Shown piece by piece: positions 32,808 through 44,933 of a stretch of 64,000 nucleotides of DNA. The stretch covers positions 1,550,001-1,614,000 of the forward strand of contig JAOVFP010000016.1 of assembly GCA_025738555.1 (NCBI GenBank), read 5' to 3'. The stretch comes from Cyathus striatus. Its lineage: Eukaryota; Basidiomycota; Agaricomycetes; Agaricales; Nidulariaceae. The position numbers were made by a program, and so were the translations under genes. The notes under the pieces were generated by a model, which was given only the letters and a program-made list of their open reading frames with translations, did no database searches and was not told where the DNA came from. How positions within the stretch are numbered: the stretch's first letter is position 1; every line of letters begins with the position of its first letter.

Positions 32808-34493
32808 CTCACTGTCCACGAATCACATCCGCTGCTGGCATATATCCCAATTAAACGTACTGTTCAGCAAGAGTCAATGCTCACTAATCGCTGTAGGTGT
32901 ATGGATTATGGTATGTTTTAGTTTGAGATTTCGTAAGGATTCATTAACTGATCTCCCTTGCACAAAGATCCGCACTTTCCAAGCTTTCCTGGTGAAAGCA
33001 CTTTTTAAAAAAGCGTGTAATAGAATATAGGGGCATACTACCTGCTAGTGTTCTCCAAGTGCCATCTACTGCTTGCCCATGCCGACTCATATGGCCCTGT
33101 CTCATAAGCCAGGTCCAAGGCACATAGATAGGTCTATTACAGTCCACGGGAGGGGAACGCTGTTCACCGCCTTGGGGCAGCACATTGCCCTTCATGGCGT
33201 TGAACTCAAAGATCGCATTCACAACAACAACCACCGCTGGCATATATCCCAACCAAACTGTTACTCTGATCCACCGCTCGCTACCTGCTTGCACAGCTCT
33301 AACGGAACTTTGCGTCGCACGGGCCAGGTCATGAAAGCGATGAAAGCATTTCTGGGAATACTGATGGGGAGCATGCCTCTGAAACAATTGTTTGAGCGCA
33401 TGGACTGTTATGCCAACGTTCGGGCCGTCATGGGGTGCATTTCTGGCGTAGTGAGATACACCCACAGCGGGTTTAGTAGTGGAAGATACTCACTGAAAGG
33501 CTGTTGATCTTATGGTATGTCCTATCAATTCGCAGCTGGATTTTGTTCGTTGACCATTATCACAGAGTACTTTAAGTCTACGTTCCTTGTGCCCCCAAGA
33601 CCCGCCAGTGTCGCTTCACATTGGGGTCATGCGTTAAGATGGGTCAACTGCTAGGGGAACTTGTTGCCTTTAGTATTTACACAGCATCTCATCGACTGCT
33701 ATATCGATCTTCAAGGCACTACGGTGAAATCTCTGGAGTATCTGGGCATCTCAATGATCACAAGTTGATTTTGCTCCATTGCATCCTTTGACCAGTGCCT
33801 CCCTTCCATTATAATGTTATATTCGTGAGTAGCACTTAGCCGCAGGTGAATGAGAGTGACTCTGACCCAGTCCAAAGGGCTATTCTACTCTACAGTGATG
33901 CTGATATTCTAGTTGCATATCGGACTTGCTACGAGCCTGACGCACTGCAATACGCAAGTCATCTGCGAGAGACTATTTTACTCATTCGTAGCTGTCGGCA
34001 TTGATTTGACAGCATCCCGATGACTTCAACAGGTTAAAATAGGAATGTATCATTTGTTAAACTGTTGTATATGGTCGGGAAATGTGAGTATACTGCACAG
34101 ACATCTATATGGGACGTTGGACTGACCTGGAGTAGACGCCGGGAACTTTACTACGTCAGAACTGGATATACTCCCCCTTCCTCCGACCTTCCTCCCAGTT
34201 CCTCCCAAACCATATCGTGATGACTAATCTGGCTGATTTTGCAAGGCTTTTGCTAAATATATACAAACAACGTATTTCTTTCTGCGTTGTCCGCGACACT
34301 CCAACGTGTGGAATTGGAATGGTGAAGGGAGGACGTACAGGTTCTTCTGAGAGGAAGTATGAAAAGAAAGAGTAACAGCAAATCAGCCGAAAGCTGTTTT
34401 CTATAATTCGTGGACCCCATCATCCACAAGGATCATCCTCGACAGTAACAACATTATGACATTGCATCGCGGTCGAATAATTCATCTGTGCTA

Positions 34494-35611
34494 CTATACT
34501 GCCTCCTCTTTACGTACTACACCGTTATTGTGTTCGTTAGCAATTTTGACGGCGTTTTTGACTTTCGCGATTGTGTGCATATCGCAATTCTTTCCTTGAG
34601 TGATCTGGTATATAAGGATCACTGGGACTAAGACCTATATCAAATGTGAGTAAAGTTACATGTTCTAAAAAGGAGGTAATTCTGTTTCTTACTTGTAGTT
34701 GCGCAAGAATTGGGTACATGTATGATGCTCTTGATGTTACAATCGAACCGAAGGCAACAAAAAGCACTTGCCCTATCACAAAGATCCCTTGTGATTCGAC
34801 AATGATTGCTACGATACTTAGGGACTCCGGCCTGCAGTGAATATCACCGACGGATTTTCGAGCTTTATAACGGTATATAAGTAGCCTTCCGACGATTAGA
34901 CAAGTCATTGTCAAGTTATGGGCGAGACTGAGTGCCTCAAAATATGTCGTAAATTCATAGTTCAAATGATTACCATTTCCTGTGAGATTCCGAATCGCAA
35001 GACTACCTGTCACTGGATGGTTCAACTTGTTAAAGTTTGAAGCAATCGCATTATCAGAAGCTTACCTATGGATGCGATTTGAAGCAAAATAGAATAAAGA
35101 ATAACACCCCATTTCACTCGTACTAAATCACGATATATGCAAGAAAATCGCCACATCTTCCAGGCGTGGCTGGAATGTCAGATTATATACTTGAAATACG
35201 AGGGAAACACCATACCAATAGTAAATCCACTGACCAAGCAGTTAACATAAAGCAAATATTTCCGCCCAACCCTACTGTAGTGACCAAATCATCAAGATCC
35301 ACCGAGCAGGATGTCAATATGATGTATTTGGCGACGCTCTTGAAGTTAGAAATAACTCCAACTGTGCTTAAGCAACAGCCCACAATGGTGTAGAGCAACA
35401 TGATCTTTTGCTGCATACCAAAAGGTTTTTTTGCAGCAATGCGATTCCAAACCAGGTACAAGTAGATAATGCTAACAGCTGTAGTAGCGCCATATACAAT
35501 ACATGCTGCTAGAACGCCACTGGTCCACAATAAGACCGGAAATTTCCTCAATGGCTCAAGACATCGACCGAAGTTGAAGGGAATATTTCCAGTAAGGTGG
35601 CTCTCGTCCAT
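34494..35611 (-). CDS. Seven-helix membrane protein, basidiomycete-specific type, intact copy
   Basis: Four exons, 35216-35611, 35066-35156, 34693-35006 and 34494-34634, total 942 nt, 313 residues, with consistent phases. Hydrophobic segments follow the order: SGVLAACIVYGATTAVSIIY, IMLLYTIVGCCLSTVGVI, CFMLTAWSVDLLL, WGVILYSILLQIASI, an ALSLAHNLTMTCLIVGRLL helix, and SLSIVAIIVESQGIFVIGQV. The phrases LTAWSVD, (R/L)VKW, SLAHN...T.LIVGRLL and (S/A)I.A(I/M)LVESQG are typical of a large family of basidiomycete seven-helix proteins of unknown function, possibly receptor-like. Paralogues lie at 39480-40592 and 41690-42030. A TATATAA stretch stands about 170 bp before the start. Confidence 0.75.
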
Positions 35612-36152
35612 ATTGAAACTATCGGAGGTTAATGAATGTTAGATATTGCTGGGGAAGTAGTTTGATGAGGAATTGAATGGGTTGAAGAACAATTACTAGT
35701 TTCAGTCCTTATAACACGTAGTCGTCTAAGATTCATCAGAACGATCAAATGACAGTTGTATCGTGTTATTAACAGAAACCCGGTATATAATGATAGAAAT
35801 CCCAGCCCCCATAGATAGGGATCATAGTAACGACTGTGATAATCCAATTATATATTTGGTACTACGTGGGGAGATAGTACAGCATTGTACAAGGGCCTAC
35901 ACGAAATAATGTTAATTTGGCGTTGTCTGTTGATTTTGTAGTTGCCTGGAGTTGCTGGGTGTCGAGTAAGTATAGGTCCGTTCAATTTGGCTGTGTTTTC
36001 ATCTAACTTAAGAATTGTATATTAAATAAATAAATATGCTTTTGTGCGGTGGGGTTGTAATTAATTATGTGCCTAGGATTTGCTTTAAAATAATCGTTTT
36101 ATGTTTCGTAGATAAAGACGGCATTTTCTTTATCAATATATTAATAAAGGAA
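35612..36152. other. Upstream of the intact seven-helix gene; no further gene
   Basis: This is AT-rich upstream sequence. A minus-strand frame at 35629-35847 lies directly before the start codon and shows no family resemblance. Confidence 0.35.
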
Positions 36153-39100
36153 TAGGGCCGGCAAGCGGCAAAGCCCACTACTGTCCTGATTAATTGTTTT
36201 GTGTGGATTTAGATGGGGTATGTCAAAATGTGTCACCATTTATATTTACGTGTACCGGAAGGGCGTCAGGATATTAGCTACTCGTCTCTGTTTTGCCTTT
36301 CCTTTTTGAGAGTCATTGTGTTTTAGTTTACTTCAATTTATTGGTTATCAATTGAGAATCACTATGGATATTCGAAGTAGGTTGGAAGTAGGTCAGCCTG
36401 TTCAAGGCTTTTGCAGCACGCAGATGGTTGGTGTGTACGATGGGTAAAGCGAACAGGTTCTTTTAAAAAACGCAGGTATAACTGGGTCAATTGTGGAGTT
36501 TCCAAATTAAAGTCAGATGGTTAGACTTCGATAGCGGAAACACACGGGAAGGGTTAGAGTTCGAGAGGGCGAGAACTTATCACTTAGGGAAAATACATGT
36601 CTAATAGTCTCGTATTTCAGGAACTCTAAAGTACTTAGGTACTTTACTGGGGTTTATATATGTATCTACGAGGTAAGTAATGAGTCATAAGTAATTCTAT
36701 CGAGTCAAGGGAAGTAAATATCGAGTCAGAATGAGTTAGGAAGAAATGGAACGAATGGAACGAAGTAAATACAGAGTAATGAGAAAAGGAAGAACAGAAG
36801 GGGGATGAGTGCGTCATTGCCTGAGTCTTTTGGAGGCGGTACCGAGACGGTCAACGGTACCGTATGTCAAAGCAGGAGCGAGGGAGAAGAGAGCCAATGA
36901 GGAAAGAGAAAGCGTATGGAAGTAGAGTCGTCGTCGCATGGACGGTCCATGTGGCGGTGTTTGTATCATGTGAATGTGTTGATTGTTGACGTCTATGGAA
37001 AGCCTAACAACCACGCTCAATCCCATCAAATTGAATTGAGTTCCGACTGTCGGCTTTTTCGGCACATTGGTTAGCGCTTACGTAATACTCTGTAAAACTC
37101 CATATCATATGGTTATCGAGAATGTAGGTCGTTGCACTTGATCGCTTCACTTATGGGCGAGGTCTTTTCTACTATAGTTAGCTGCATATTTAAGTTAAAA
37201 TAACCTCTTCTCTCGCTATTCAAGTCCTGTTCTATCCTAGAATCTAGATGTCCATGGAATTTGTGCGCACAAGGTAAATAATCTCTTTGCATATTCCCAT
37301 TGTGTATTTCATAAGTTGGTCCGTTGTTGGCGACTTATTTTGTTGGGTAAGGTTTAAAATATACTATTTAATTAATTTATTGTTTCATCTTCACTGTGGA
37401 AACATTGAACATACAGCATGTAGAGCAGACAAGGTGCTTGTACTATAAATTTTGATCTATTCCACAATAGCCACGACTCGAAATTTGACAATAACTTATC
37501 ATTCCTCAGATTGGACTCATCGAAGTATACTTTCCATTTATTCGTTGTGTTAAAAGATGTGTTATATTATTACTCTGCAATAATTAAATCAAGACTGTCA
37601 CTTACGTTCCCTCATTTCAAGTTTAATTATTTTCATCTTGTATGTAAACCGCTGTGATACATTCTCTACAGCCTTCCTGGTTGCGTATTACACCATCTCC
37701 ACAATATCCCCCCATCAAATTTCACATTTACACACTGTTACCAGTGTCCTTTTAAATGGCAAACTGTTGTTTCAATTTCTGTAAAATGTTATTATTGAAT
37801 TTTTTTTGCTTTATAACAACCTGATCACACGGATATTCCATATAAATCCATCTTGTTAATTTACTTGTTTATTTTCAACCATCCGACTCAATTCTATTAA
37901 TATTGCCGACCTGTGCATTTCACACTTGCATATCCTAGACTGAAAATCAGGTAATGCGCCATACTACTTGAACCCTCATGGCCAATAGTTATTTAAGACT
38001 TAATTAAGTACACACCAAACATGACGTACACAGTGTATATGAGACTTCTTTGACATTAGACATTATTGAAATCAATTCAACGTTAAATAGAAAGTAAGGT
38101 TTAGTGTAATATTTCAATTTAAAAGGTATAGTCCACCAAAGTTTGAAGTACCTGATACCCATGGCATTTGGCTTTGTGCGCTGCTTGTTTATTTACAATT
38201 AAATATCAGAGAGTCAATTTCATAGCTCAAAATGTGTTATTTCAGTTTGAAACCTGCAATTTATGATTTACGAAGTTAAAATCAACTATGGGATTATGAC
38301 AGTTCGCTGAGCGCAAGCGAACTACGTAATCGGAATTCGTAACGGAAGAGCCGGCATTGCCGAACGTCGGAATTCAATTTCATTTGATGGATTTGAGCGT
38401 GGTTGTTAGGCTTTCCATAGACGTCAGAACTCTGCAAGGCTGAGGCCTTACATCAATTCTATCTATAGAAGCAGAAAAAACCCCTTAATCATTTCACCAG
38501 TGTTGGAGTCTGAGGTTGGCGGAATACAATAATCATGCCACCGGATTCAGAACTTGGGCGGGGTGTAACACACACGAACATTAAGGCTGCGTGTGGGCAC
38601 GGTGATCTGCAATGTGATGATGAAGTGTTTCAATGAGAAGATCCAAGTTCCTGCCATTCGTCTTGCATCTCCCTTCATATTTAACATCAATCTCATATGA
38701 AGGAAGCGTGCTTGAAGTATCAGGTGGGTTGTTTATTCCTCGCGATCCCAGTTTTATTGTCGTCATTCCCGCATATTTATCGGAACATAATTTTATTCTT
38801 ACATACAAGGTACAGTATTCACACTGAGGCAAACAGTCAAGGTAGCACATACAAGGTGTGTGTGTGTGCAGAAATCGGTCAACAATGGCCACGACGGTAT
38901 GAAACAAATTCAAAGCAAGAAAGAGCGGGAGTTGAAAATGTTCAGCGCTGGACAAAGGGGGGACAGGTAGGAGAGTGACTTCAATAACTTGAAAAGCCAT
39001 GAAGTCAAATGGAGAGAATATATGTGTTATCGACACTGTGGCATTAAGTGAGAAATTGAAACAAGTAGGGTATTTTGTAGCATACAAACCATTCATCACA

Positions 39101-39436
39101 CACAATCCACCTGTCACCAATCTTTCCCCAAATACCATTCTCATCACTCACTCCAACCTTCAACGAATGACCTCCTGCGAACCCTTTTCGAGATGTAGAG
39201 ACCAGTAGTTCTTCAAAGCTTCAAGGAGTGCATGATCTATGCAAAGACTTTCAGTGGGCATTGAGGCAATGGAAACAGTGAATTCATCATACCGGGAACT
39301 GTCACAAGCATCACATGAATTCAGAAACAACTCCAGCCAATCAGATTGAGATCTTATCCAAGATCCTCAAATTACCATATCCGGTGTCCCAAACGTCCCT
39401 AATACCCAACTACCTTAAAAGGTAGTGGGAATATGA
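36153..39436. mobile_element. 3.3-kb element with GGGCCGGCAAGC / AAAAGGTAGTGGGAAT ends
   Basis: The first 28 bp ('gggccggcaagcggcaaagcc...') and last roughly 140 bp ('cccaactaccttaaaaggta' and the preceding 'agccaatcagat' region) match the ends of 24656-25832. The interior is different: AT-rich DNA at 37080-38300 with no gene, and open frames at 36814-37065 and 38581-39147 (minus, 188 codons, no family recognised). A 'gacgtctatggaaagcctaa' block at 36990 recurs inverted at 38405, so part of the interior is itself an inverted repeat. The class of element is undetermined. Confidence 0.5.
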
Positions 39437-39479
39437 CCAGTATCAAAGCAGTACAAGTAGTACACATTTGTACGCAACG

Positions 39480-40592
39480 TTATGCTGTGTTGTTATCATT
39501 GCTATTGGTGGCTGGGATGCTTCTTGTGATCTCCGCCATTGTGTATGTATCGTAAGCCTTTCCTTGCATAACTCGATATGTAAGGATAACAGGAGCCAGT
39601 ACCTAATCAAGTGAGGGTAGTATGCTCATTGTGAATTGTGATGAAAATGAATTTATGTTCTCACCTGCAGTTGCGCAAGAATCGGATATATAGTCGCTAC
39701 TTGTGGCGTCGTACGGTCGTGTTCTTGTATAATGGCGCGTCCGAAAGCAATTACGACTACTTGTGCTATAACAAGGACACCTTGAGATTCAACCAACATT
39801 GCGGCAATACTCGTGTACTCCTGTCCATAGCTACCACCCAACACCTTTCGAATCTTATAACGACAAATCAGTAACCTCCCCACGATGAGACAAGTCATTG
39901 ATAGGTTATGGGAGAGGGTTACTAATTCGAAGTATATCATTACTTGATAATTGGTGAAAAAAAAAAATTAGCCGGGACGGTGAGACCCTTAACTGCAAGA
40001 CTGCCTGTCACTGTGTAGATGGTCTCAATTTGTCAGACTTTGATGAATTACTTAAAGGTACGTACTTACCGATAGATGCAATTTGAAGAAGGATAGAAAA
40101 AGGAAGGATAGCCCATTTCACTCGTATTAAATCATGATATATGCACAAGAATCGCCACATCTTCCAGACGTAGCCGGGACGTCAAACGGTATGCCTGATG
40201 AGCGAGGGGGAAATACATACCAACAGTGCATCTACTGACCAAGCAGTTAACAGAAAGCATATATTTCCATCCAACCCTAGTCTCATGATCGAATCATCGA
40301 TAGGAAACTCGCAGCTTGTCTGGTTAATATATTTAATGACACTTCTGCCATCAGCAATAATTCCAACCGTGCTTAAGCCACAGCCTATAACGGTGTAGAG
40401 CAACAATATCTTTTGCTGCGTGCTAAAATGCTTCTTTGCTGCATTGTGATTCCAAACCAGGCGCAAGTAGATCACGCTAACCACCACAGTAAAACCATAT
40501 AAAATACCGGCTGCTAGACAACCATTGGTCCATGGTATGATTAATTCTTCCTTTGCTTCAGGACATCCGAAGTCAAGGTCGACTTGGTTCAT
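39480..40592 (-). CDS. Seven-helix membrane protein, paralogue with one-base frameshift
   Basis: Exon borders match the intact paralogue: 40221-40592, 40070-40160, 39665-40004, 39480-39602. Start MNQVDLDFGCPEAKEEL; helices include GILYGFTVVVSVIYL, ILLLYTVIGCGLSTVGII and CFLLTAWSVDALL. Exon 3 opens GSLAVKGLTVPAN and then meets a run of 11 A's (39957-39967; T's in the coding sense). Twelve are needed to continue as TNYQVMIYFELVTLSHN; with eleven, a stop follows at once. Total exon length is 926 nt, one short of a multiple of three. Everything else is open, so this is either a homopolymer base-count error or a very young pseudogene. Confidence 0.65.
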
Positions 40593-41680
40593 AACAATAA
40601 AATGCTGAAGGTTTGAATGTTATGTAGAGGACCTGAAAGGGGGACAAAGAAGGAAGATTGAATATGGTTGAAGAAAAACCATGGCTTGGCTTTCTTATAA
40701 GTGCAGTCATCTAAGGTTCATGAATTTTGAATTATGTTGTCCCAGGATAATGTAGATGAGATTATCAGTAACATTAGCCATCCATATAATAACCATCAAG
40801 CGATGGTCGCATCAGTGGTGTCAACCAGTGCTAATAGGTTAGTGAAGTTCAGCGGGGCCCTGTAGCTCCACCACTGCTCGGGGAAAGCAGTCATCCTTGT
40901 TCTAGAGCCATGTTAATCATCTCTACATATATTGTTCCAATTTTGTTCTACATCACCGGAAGGGAACAATTTATTAGGGAAATTCTAACTTAAGCACCAG
41001 ACTCAATATCAATTATCTTTTAGTCCTGCCGAAAAGCATGATCGGAAAAGAAATCGCTAAAAACATGAAGGTTGGGCTGACGGTAATGCATTCATTATTC
41101 ATCTATTCTGCACATCTATATTTTCGTGAGGAAATCATGCATCAGTGCTTACCACTTCTATTTAACACTACTGATATATCAGCTTTCCTTGCAATTATCA
41201 AAGTTGATGTCATATCGACTGTGCCCCATCAAATGAATCACACCCTTCCACTGCCCCATCCTCAGAGCCCCACTACAATCCATCCCGCTCCGCAAGATAC
41301 AATACTTACTCCAACCGTTGTCAAAACAACAATCGTTCCCGCTGGTCTCCTTTTCCCATTGAATGCCTGCTACGAATACCTTTGTATCATGGTGAACACA
41401 ACAAACAAGTCACAGCACAAAATGCTGTCGCTCCCCGCAGCCTCTTCCTCATTGGATTGTTCGCCTCGCCAAGTAATTAAAAAGTCAGGTGAGGACAACG
41501 ATAATTTGCTATTGCATATATTCAGCTATTATGCTACTTCAGTGATTGCCTAAACTATAAGTAGAAGCATGTATTTTTGGCAAAAATGACACTACCTGAA
41601 TATAGACCTCTTTGAAAAGGGAGATTTCTCCATACCAGAACAAAAACCCAATTGAGAGCTATAGTAACCGTCCCTTATGC
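40593..41680. other. Intergenic; one unexplained open frame
   Basis: A plus-strand frame of 171 codons (41038-41553) has no splice support, no recognised domain and Pro/Thr-rich low-complexity patches. It lies between paralogues of a minus-strand family, where spurious frames are common. I do not call it a gene. Confidence 0.3.
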
Positions 41681-41689
41681 GACCCGGTA

Positions 41690-42030
41690 TCATAAGGGTG
41701 AATCGATGACGGGCGCCAGGATCTAAAATAAATGTGAGTAGGTTTGCTTGTCCTCAAAACACGATATGTCTATTTTTACCTGTAGTTATACAAGAATTAA
41801 GTATATACTAGCTGACACCCCTCTCGATATTAAATTAAAAGTACTGTACTCGATATCTTATCAATTATCACTAGAACTCCTTGTCAACATTGCGACGATA
41901 CTTATTCATATACTTATACATGATGGCGTCTACTTGGTCATGGGAGATACTTACTACTACCTTCAAGTTAGGTCAGAAAGATATAGACATACAACTACTA
42001 CTTACCAAAGTGATGCAATGGCTAGCCGCT
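41690..42030 (-). pseudogene. Seven-helix membrane protein relic, third copy
   Basis: Read on the minus strand, about 41775-41905 gives SIVAMLTRS..., several stops, then ASIYLILV*LQ before a GT donor, parallel to SIAAMLVESQG...ATIYPILAQLQ in the neighbouring paralogue. After an intron, 41690-41730 gives ILAPVI with degraded continuation, parallel to VLAPVILTYRV. At least four nonsense codons are present. The 5' exons were not found. Confidence 0.55.
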
Positions 42031-42611
42031 TTAGTCACGACGCTAGATAGATCAGCTCAGTTTACAACTAAATGCAAAACTGTAGGCCGTTTCGAAATTT
42101 GCGAACTTGTAATTCACATGGTAATATGATGTGATTTGTATGAAATTGGTCAAGCGCCCCACGGGCGGTACCACTGGTCCCGTCTCCATAGTGCAACTGT
42201 ACGGCGCACTGTTCGAACACTGATACCTGTCACTCCCACAATTTCCTTTGGATACTTGTTGGATGCAAGTTGATTGAGAGTCGAGCAATAAGTTATTTTT
42301 AAGCAGGGTGGATGTAGCGATACGGCATTGCTGGTCTGCATGGCGAGGAGTGTTGCATAGGAAGGTTGGGAGAGCGCTGGTAAAGCTGTGGAGCCTGCAG
42401 AGTAGACTATGCCAATTTTAGCAACTGATTGTCACGTGCAACATCTTAGCGTTTTTGAGAAACAGCCTAGGGTTTTGCATTTAGTTGTAATGCCAATTGG
42501 ATGCCAAATGAACAAAGACAAAGGCACTCTTGGACCGGCACCGGAACCGAATCTAAATTACATAATCAGCTTCGTGGCTTTCAACCACAACTACGAACAA
42601 CACTTGCTCAC

Positions 42612-43681
42612 ATGGCGAACAATTGACATTCCAGTACCATTGAAAGTCAGTCATTCCAATAACTTTCCAGTCACCATTCCAATTCCCAACACGTGTATTA
42701 CTCATGTACTGGCTCGCAAATACAAAGGATATGGGTGGGCTGTCTTGCTTATATAATTGATAAGAACTGAACTGGTTTTGTCGAACACATGGCAGATTCC
42801 TTTGTGATTGGAAGGTCTCCCACACCGTAGCATCATTCGGTGTGTTTCTAATTGCATCACACCTTTTTGCGGACATATCTTGTATCCTCCTGCAAGAAAT
42901 GTACGCAGGGTTATGTTATTTCCCTTTAACTTTAAAATCAGTATTTAGATATGCTATCCACTTTATCTTTTCTCCTTGTCAACCATCTATTTTTTTCTTT
43001 GTTTCATTGAAATATTTCAACTATGCACCTCTAATGATATATAAAAATAATAAGTGATTTTCTTTCTATCTCATAGTGGTTACTGTAGCTTACATTGTAA
43101 AGGAGCAGGCATTCCAGGTCCAGTCATTCTCCTGTTCTGCTTTTTTTTTTTGAGAAAAGGTGGAGTCAGTGTTGTACATACAACAACATAGCAATATGAG
43201 TGGTGTAAAATACCTACAATAATAAGGGTGGTCAGTCCCAAAAGAGGGTGTAATATTCAATTGTCTTTGTAAGAGATAATACATTGGTTCAATTGTACAC
43301 CGTCACTAAAACTATTTCACACTTCCTCTGTATTATAAAAATCAACATCTGTGACCTACATTTATTTCATTTATATAGCAAGAACCATTTTATAATGTTT
43401 CATACATAACTGTGCAATAATATGGATAATTAGAGTGAAAGCAAATAGCCAGGGCGAAGCTCAGCCCTCTCCAGAAATATTTTCACACGCCATTTGGACA
43501 GACATGCTGTCCTCATGTTAGGCTAAGCCAGCTCACCATTCTGAGGCCACCTGTATCACATTTCCTTTGTTATAACAAGCCAGTAAGTTATATATACACG
43601 TGTTTGGAACTGGAATTCTGACTGGAAAGTTACTGGAATGACTGACTTTAGATCGTACTGGAATGTCAATTGTTTGCCGTG
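42612..43681. mobile_element. MITE-like element with about 80-bp terminal inverted repeats
   Basis: The end ATGGCGAACAATTGACATTC at left is matched by the reverse complement of the right end (ACGGCAAACAATTGACATTC), and similarity continues for about 80 bp to the 'acacgtgt' block (42700 and 43600). It interrupts the OXLD1 leader, leaving TCAC on both sides. The 1.07-kb interior has several small frames but none recognised. Confidence 0.7.
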
Positions 43682-44149
43682 TCACTGTCTCAAACGACGA
43701 CGCCTTCAACTCCTAAGGCCATATACCCCATATAACAAGTTGAATCGTCATGCATATCTCCCCACCGGCACTCGCTTGCTCTCTCCTCTTCTCCATTACT
43801 CCAAGTCATAATGAGAGGAATTTCAACATTGCACTGGAAAGAGTCAAGCACACAACTCGAGGGGGCCGCAGTCTAGGCGAGAGATACCCTTGAGAAACCT
43901 CTTAGAGGGAAACAAACACGCAGCCAGGATATCGCTTCATTGGAGCATACCACTGCTGATGCTGCTCAGGCACCTCCTGCCGGAGCCAAATATGATGTGA
44001 ACACGTTCCATGGGCTCAAGATTCCTGAGGAGCCTAAACCCCCTTCTGACGATGGTGAGCTGTGTATCTCTGCCTCTCGATGAGCTATGTCTGATAGAAG
44101 GTAGAATTCTGCGTGTCAGGCTGTGCCGTGTGCATATACGAGAGAGAGA

Positions 44150-44611
44150 GACTGTCGTTTGTCTCCCCCACCTGGAACATCACGTGATTTCCCTAATTTA
44201 GATATATATTCCCGCGCCCTTATGCAGATGAACATAAAGGTGTTTCACTTTACATCTTACACAGCACCATAGTGAAGTGGAATACAATATGTAATTGTTG
44301 TTGCTATTTTACTTAAGGCTGTGGGTTCAATCCTTGCCCTCAGAGTTTTTGTTTTGGGTAAAGGTATAAGCCAAGAGATCCCAAGTGCACTGAGGGGCCG
44401 GAGCCAAATTTACATATATTGTTGGTGGTTTGTACTTTTGCCTACACCTACCGCAGTGCCGTCTATGTCTCAATGACTATGTCATCCTTCTGTACACATG
44501 TCAGCAGTGGCCTGTAAGCACATATGTGCGACGTAGAGGCCCCTCCGGTTAGAATTATTGCCTGTACCGGATGTCATGTGATGTCCCAGGTGGGGGAGAC
44601 GAATGACAGTC
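44150..44611. mobile_element. MITE-like element, GACTGTC tips, in the OXLD1-like relic
   Basis: The left end reads GACTGTCGTTTGTCTCCCCC, the right end is its near-perfect inverse (about 38 bp, 'cccaggtgggggagacgaat'). It is flanked by GAGAGAGAG on both sides, a target duplication of 8-10 bp or insertion into an existing GA run. The middle holds 'gggttcaatccttgccc', which resembles a tRNA B-box, but no A-box or cloverleaf is apparent. Confidence 0.65.
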
Positions 44612-44933
44612 GAGAGAGAGAGGCCTAGCTCTATCCAGCTGTCTTACCCATCCAACACGTCACAGGCAACACCACAGCAGGGGTAGGGGGCTGTCATCGA
44701 GGATGGGGGGGGAAGGTGGAGAGGGAAAAGGAAACCCGACTTTCACTTAGCCTTTCTGTACTCCGTTGTAGAAGGCTCACCTGATCTAGTAGCATGGAGG
44801 AAGTGACGATCGCAAATTTGAGTTGAGTCGAAAGAGGTCGTGGGGGTGTGTGGGGTTATTGATCAGTAATCGACAAGGGTGCGTTTTGAGAGCTGTCTGC
44901 GGTTTCCTTTGCTGATTGGTCTTGCAGAGTACG

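Larger units (their letters stand above)
31236..34450. repeat. Second full copy of the OXLD1-downstream repeat
   Basis: This is the direct-repeat partner of 17760-19745, interrupted by the hAT-like element 31711-32807. Similarity resumes after the element and continues through 'gggacgttggactgacctgg' (34110) to about 34440. Open frames such as 32944-33465 minus and 33073-33507 plus overlap each other in repeat DNA and are not conserved. Confidence 0.7.
42570..44790 (+). pseudogene. OXLD1-like relic 3, split by two small elements
   Basis: The leader 'caacacttgctcac' (42597-42610) is separated from 'tgtctcaaacgacgacg' (43686) by a 1.07-kb element. The decayed gene body (KIPEEPKPP equivalent near 44017-44043, then the intron region and GCAVCIYE near 44125) is cut again at 44150 by a second element. 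The rest (44620-44730, SIQLSYPSNTSQ equivalent) and the downstream repeat continue to the hAT insertion site at 44926. Frameshifts and stops throughout show it is non-functional. Confidence 0.65.

Noticed and set aside
32944..33507. Overlapping 173- and 144-codon frames on opposite strands
   Set aside because: Both lie in the repeat 31236-34450 and are not open in the sister copy at 18300-18800.
38581..39147. 188-codon minus-strand frame inside the 3.3-kb element
   Set aside because: Long enough to consider, but it has no recognised motif, no partner in the related element, and mixed hydrophobic low-complexity composition. It is mentioned only under the element.
41038..41553. 171-codon plus-strand frame
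   Set aside because: No family, no introns, Pro/Thr-rich patches, and located among minus-strand seven-helix copies. Support is too weak.
44320..44350. Possible tRNA gene because of GGGTTCAATCC
   Set aside because: No acceptor stem, A-box or anticodon arm could be folded around it; it is kept only as a motif inside a MITE.
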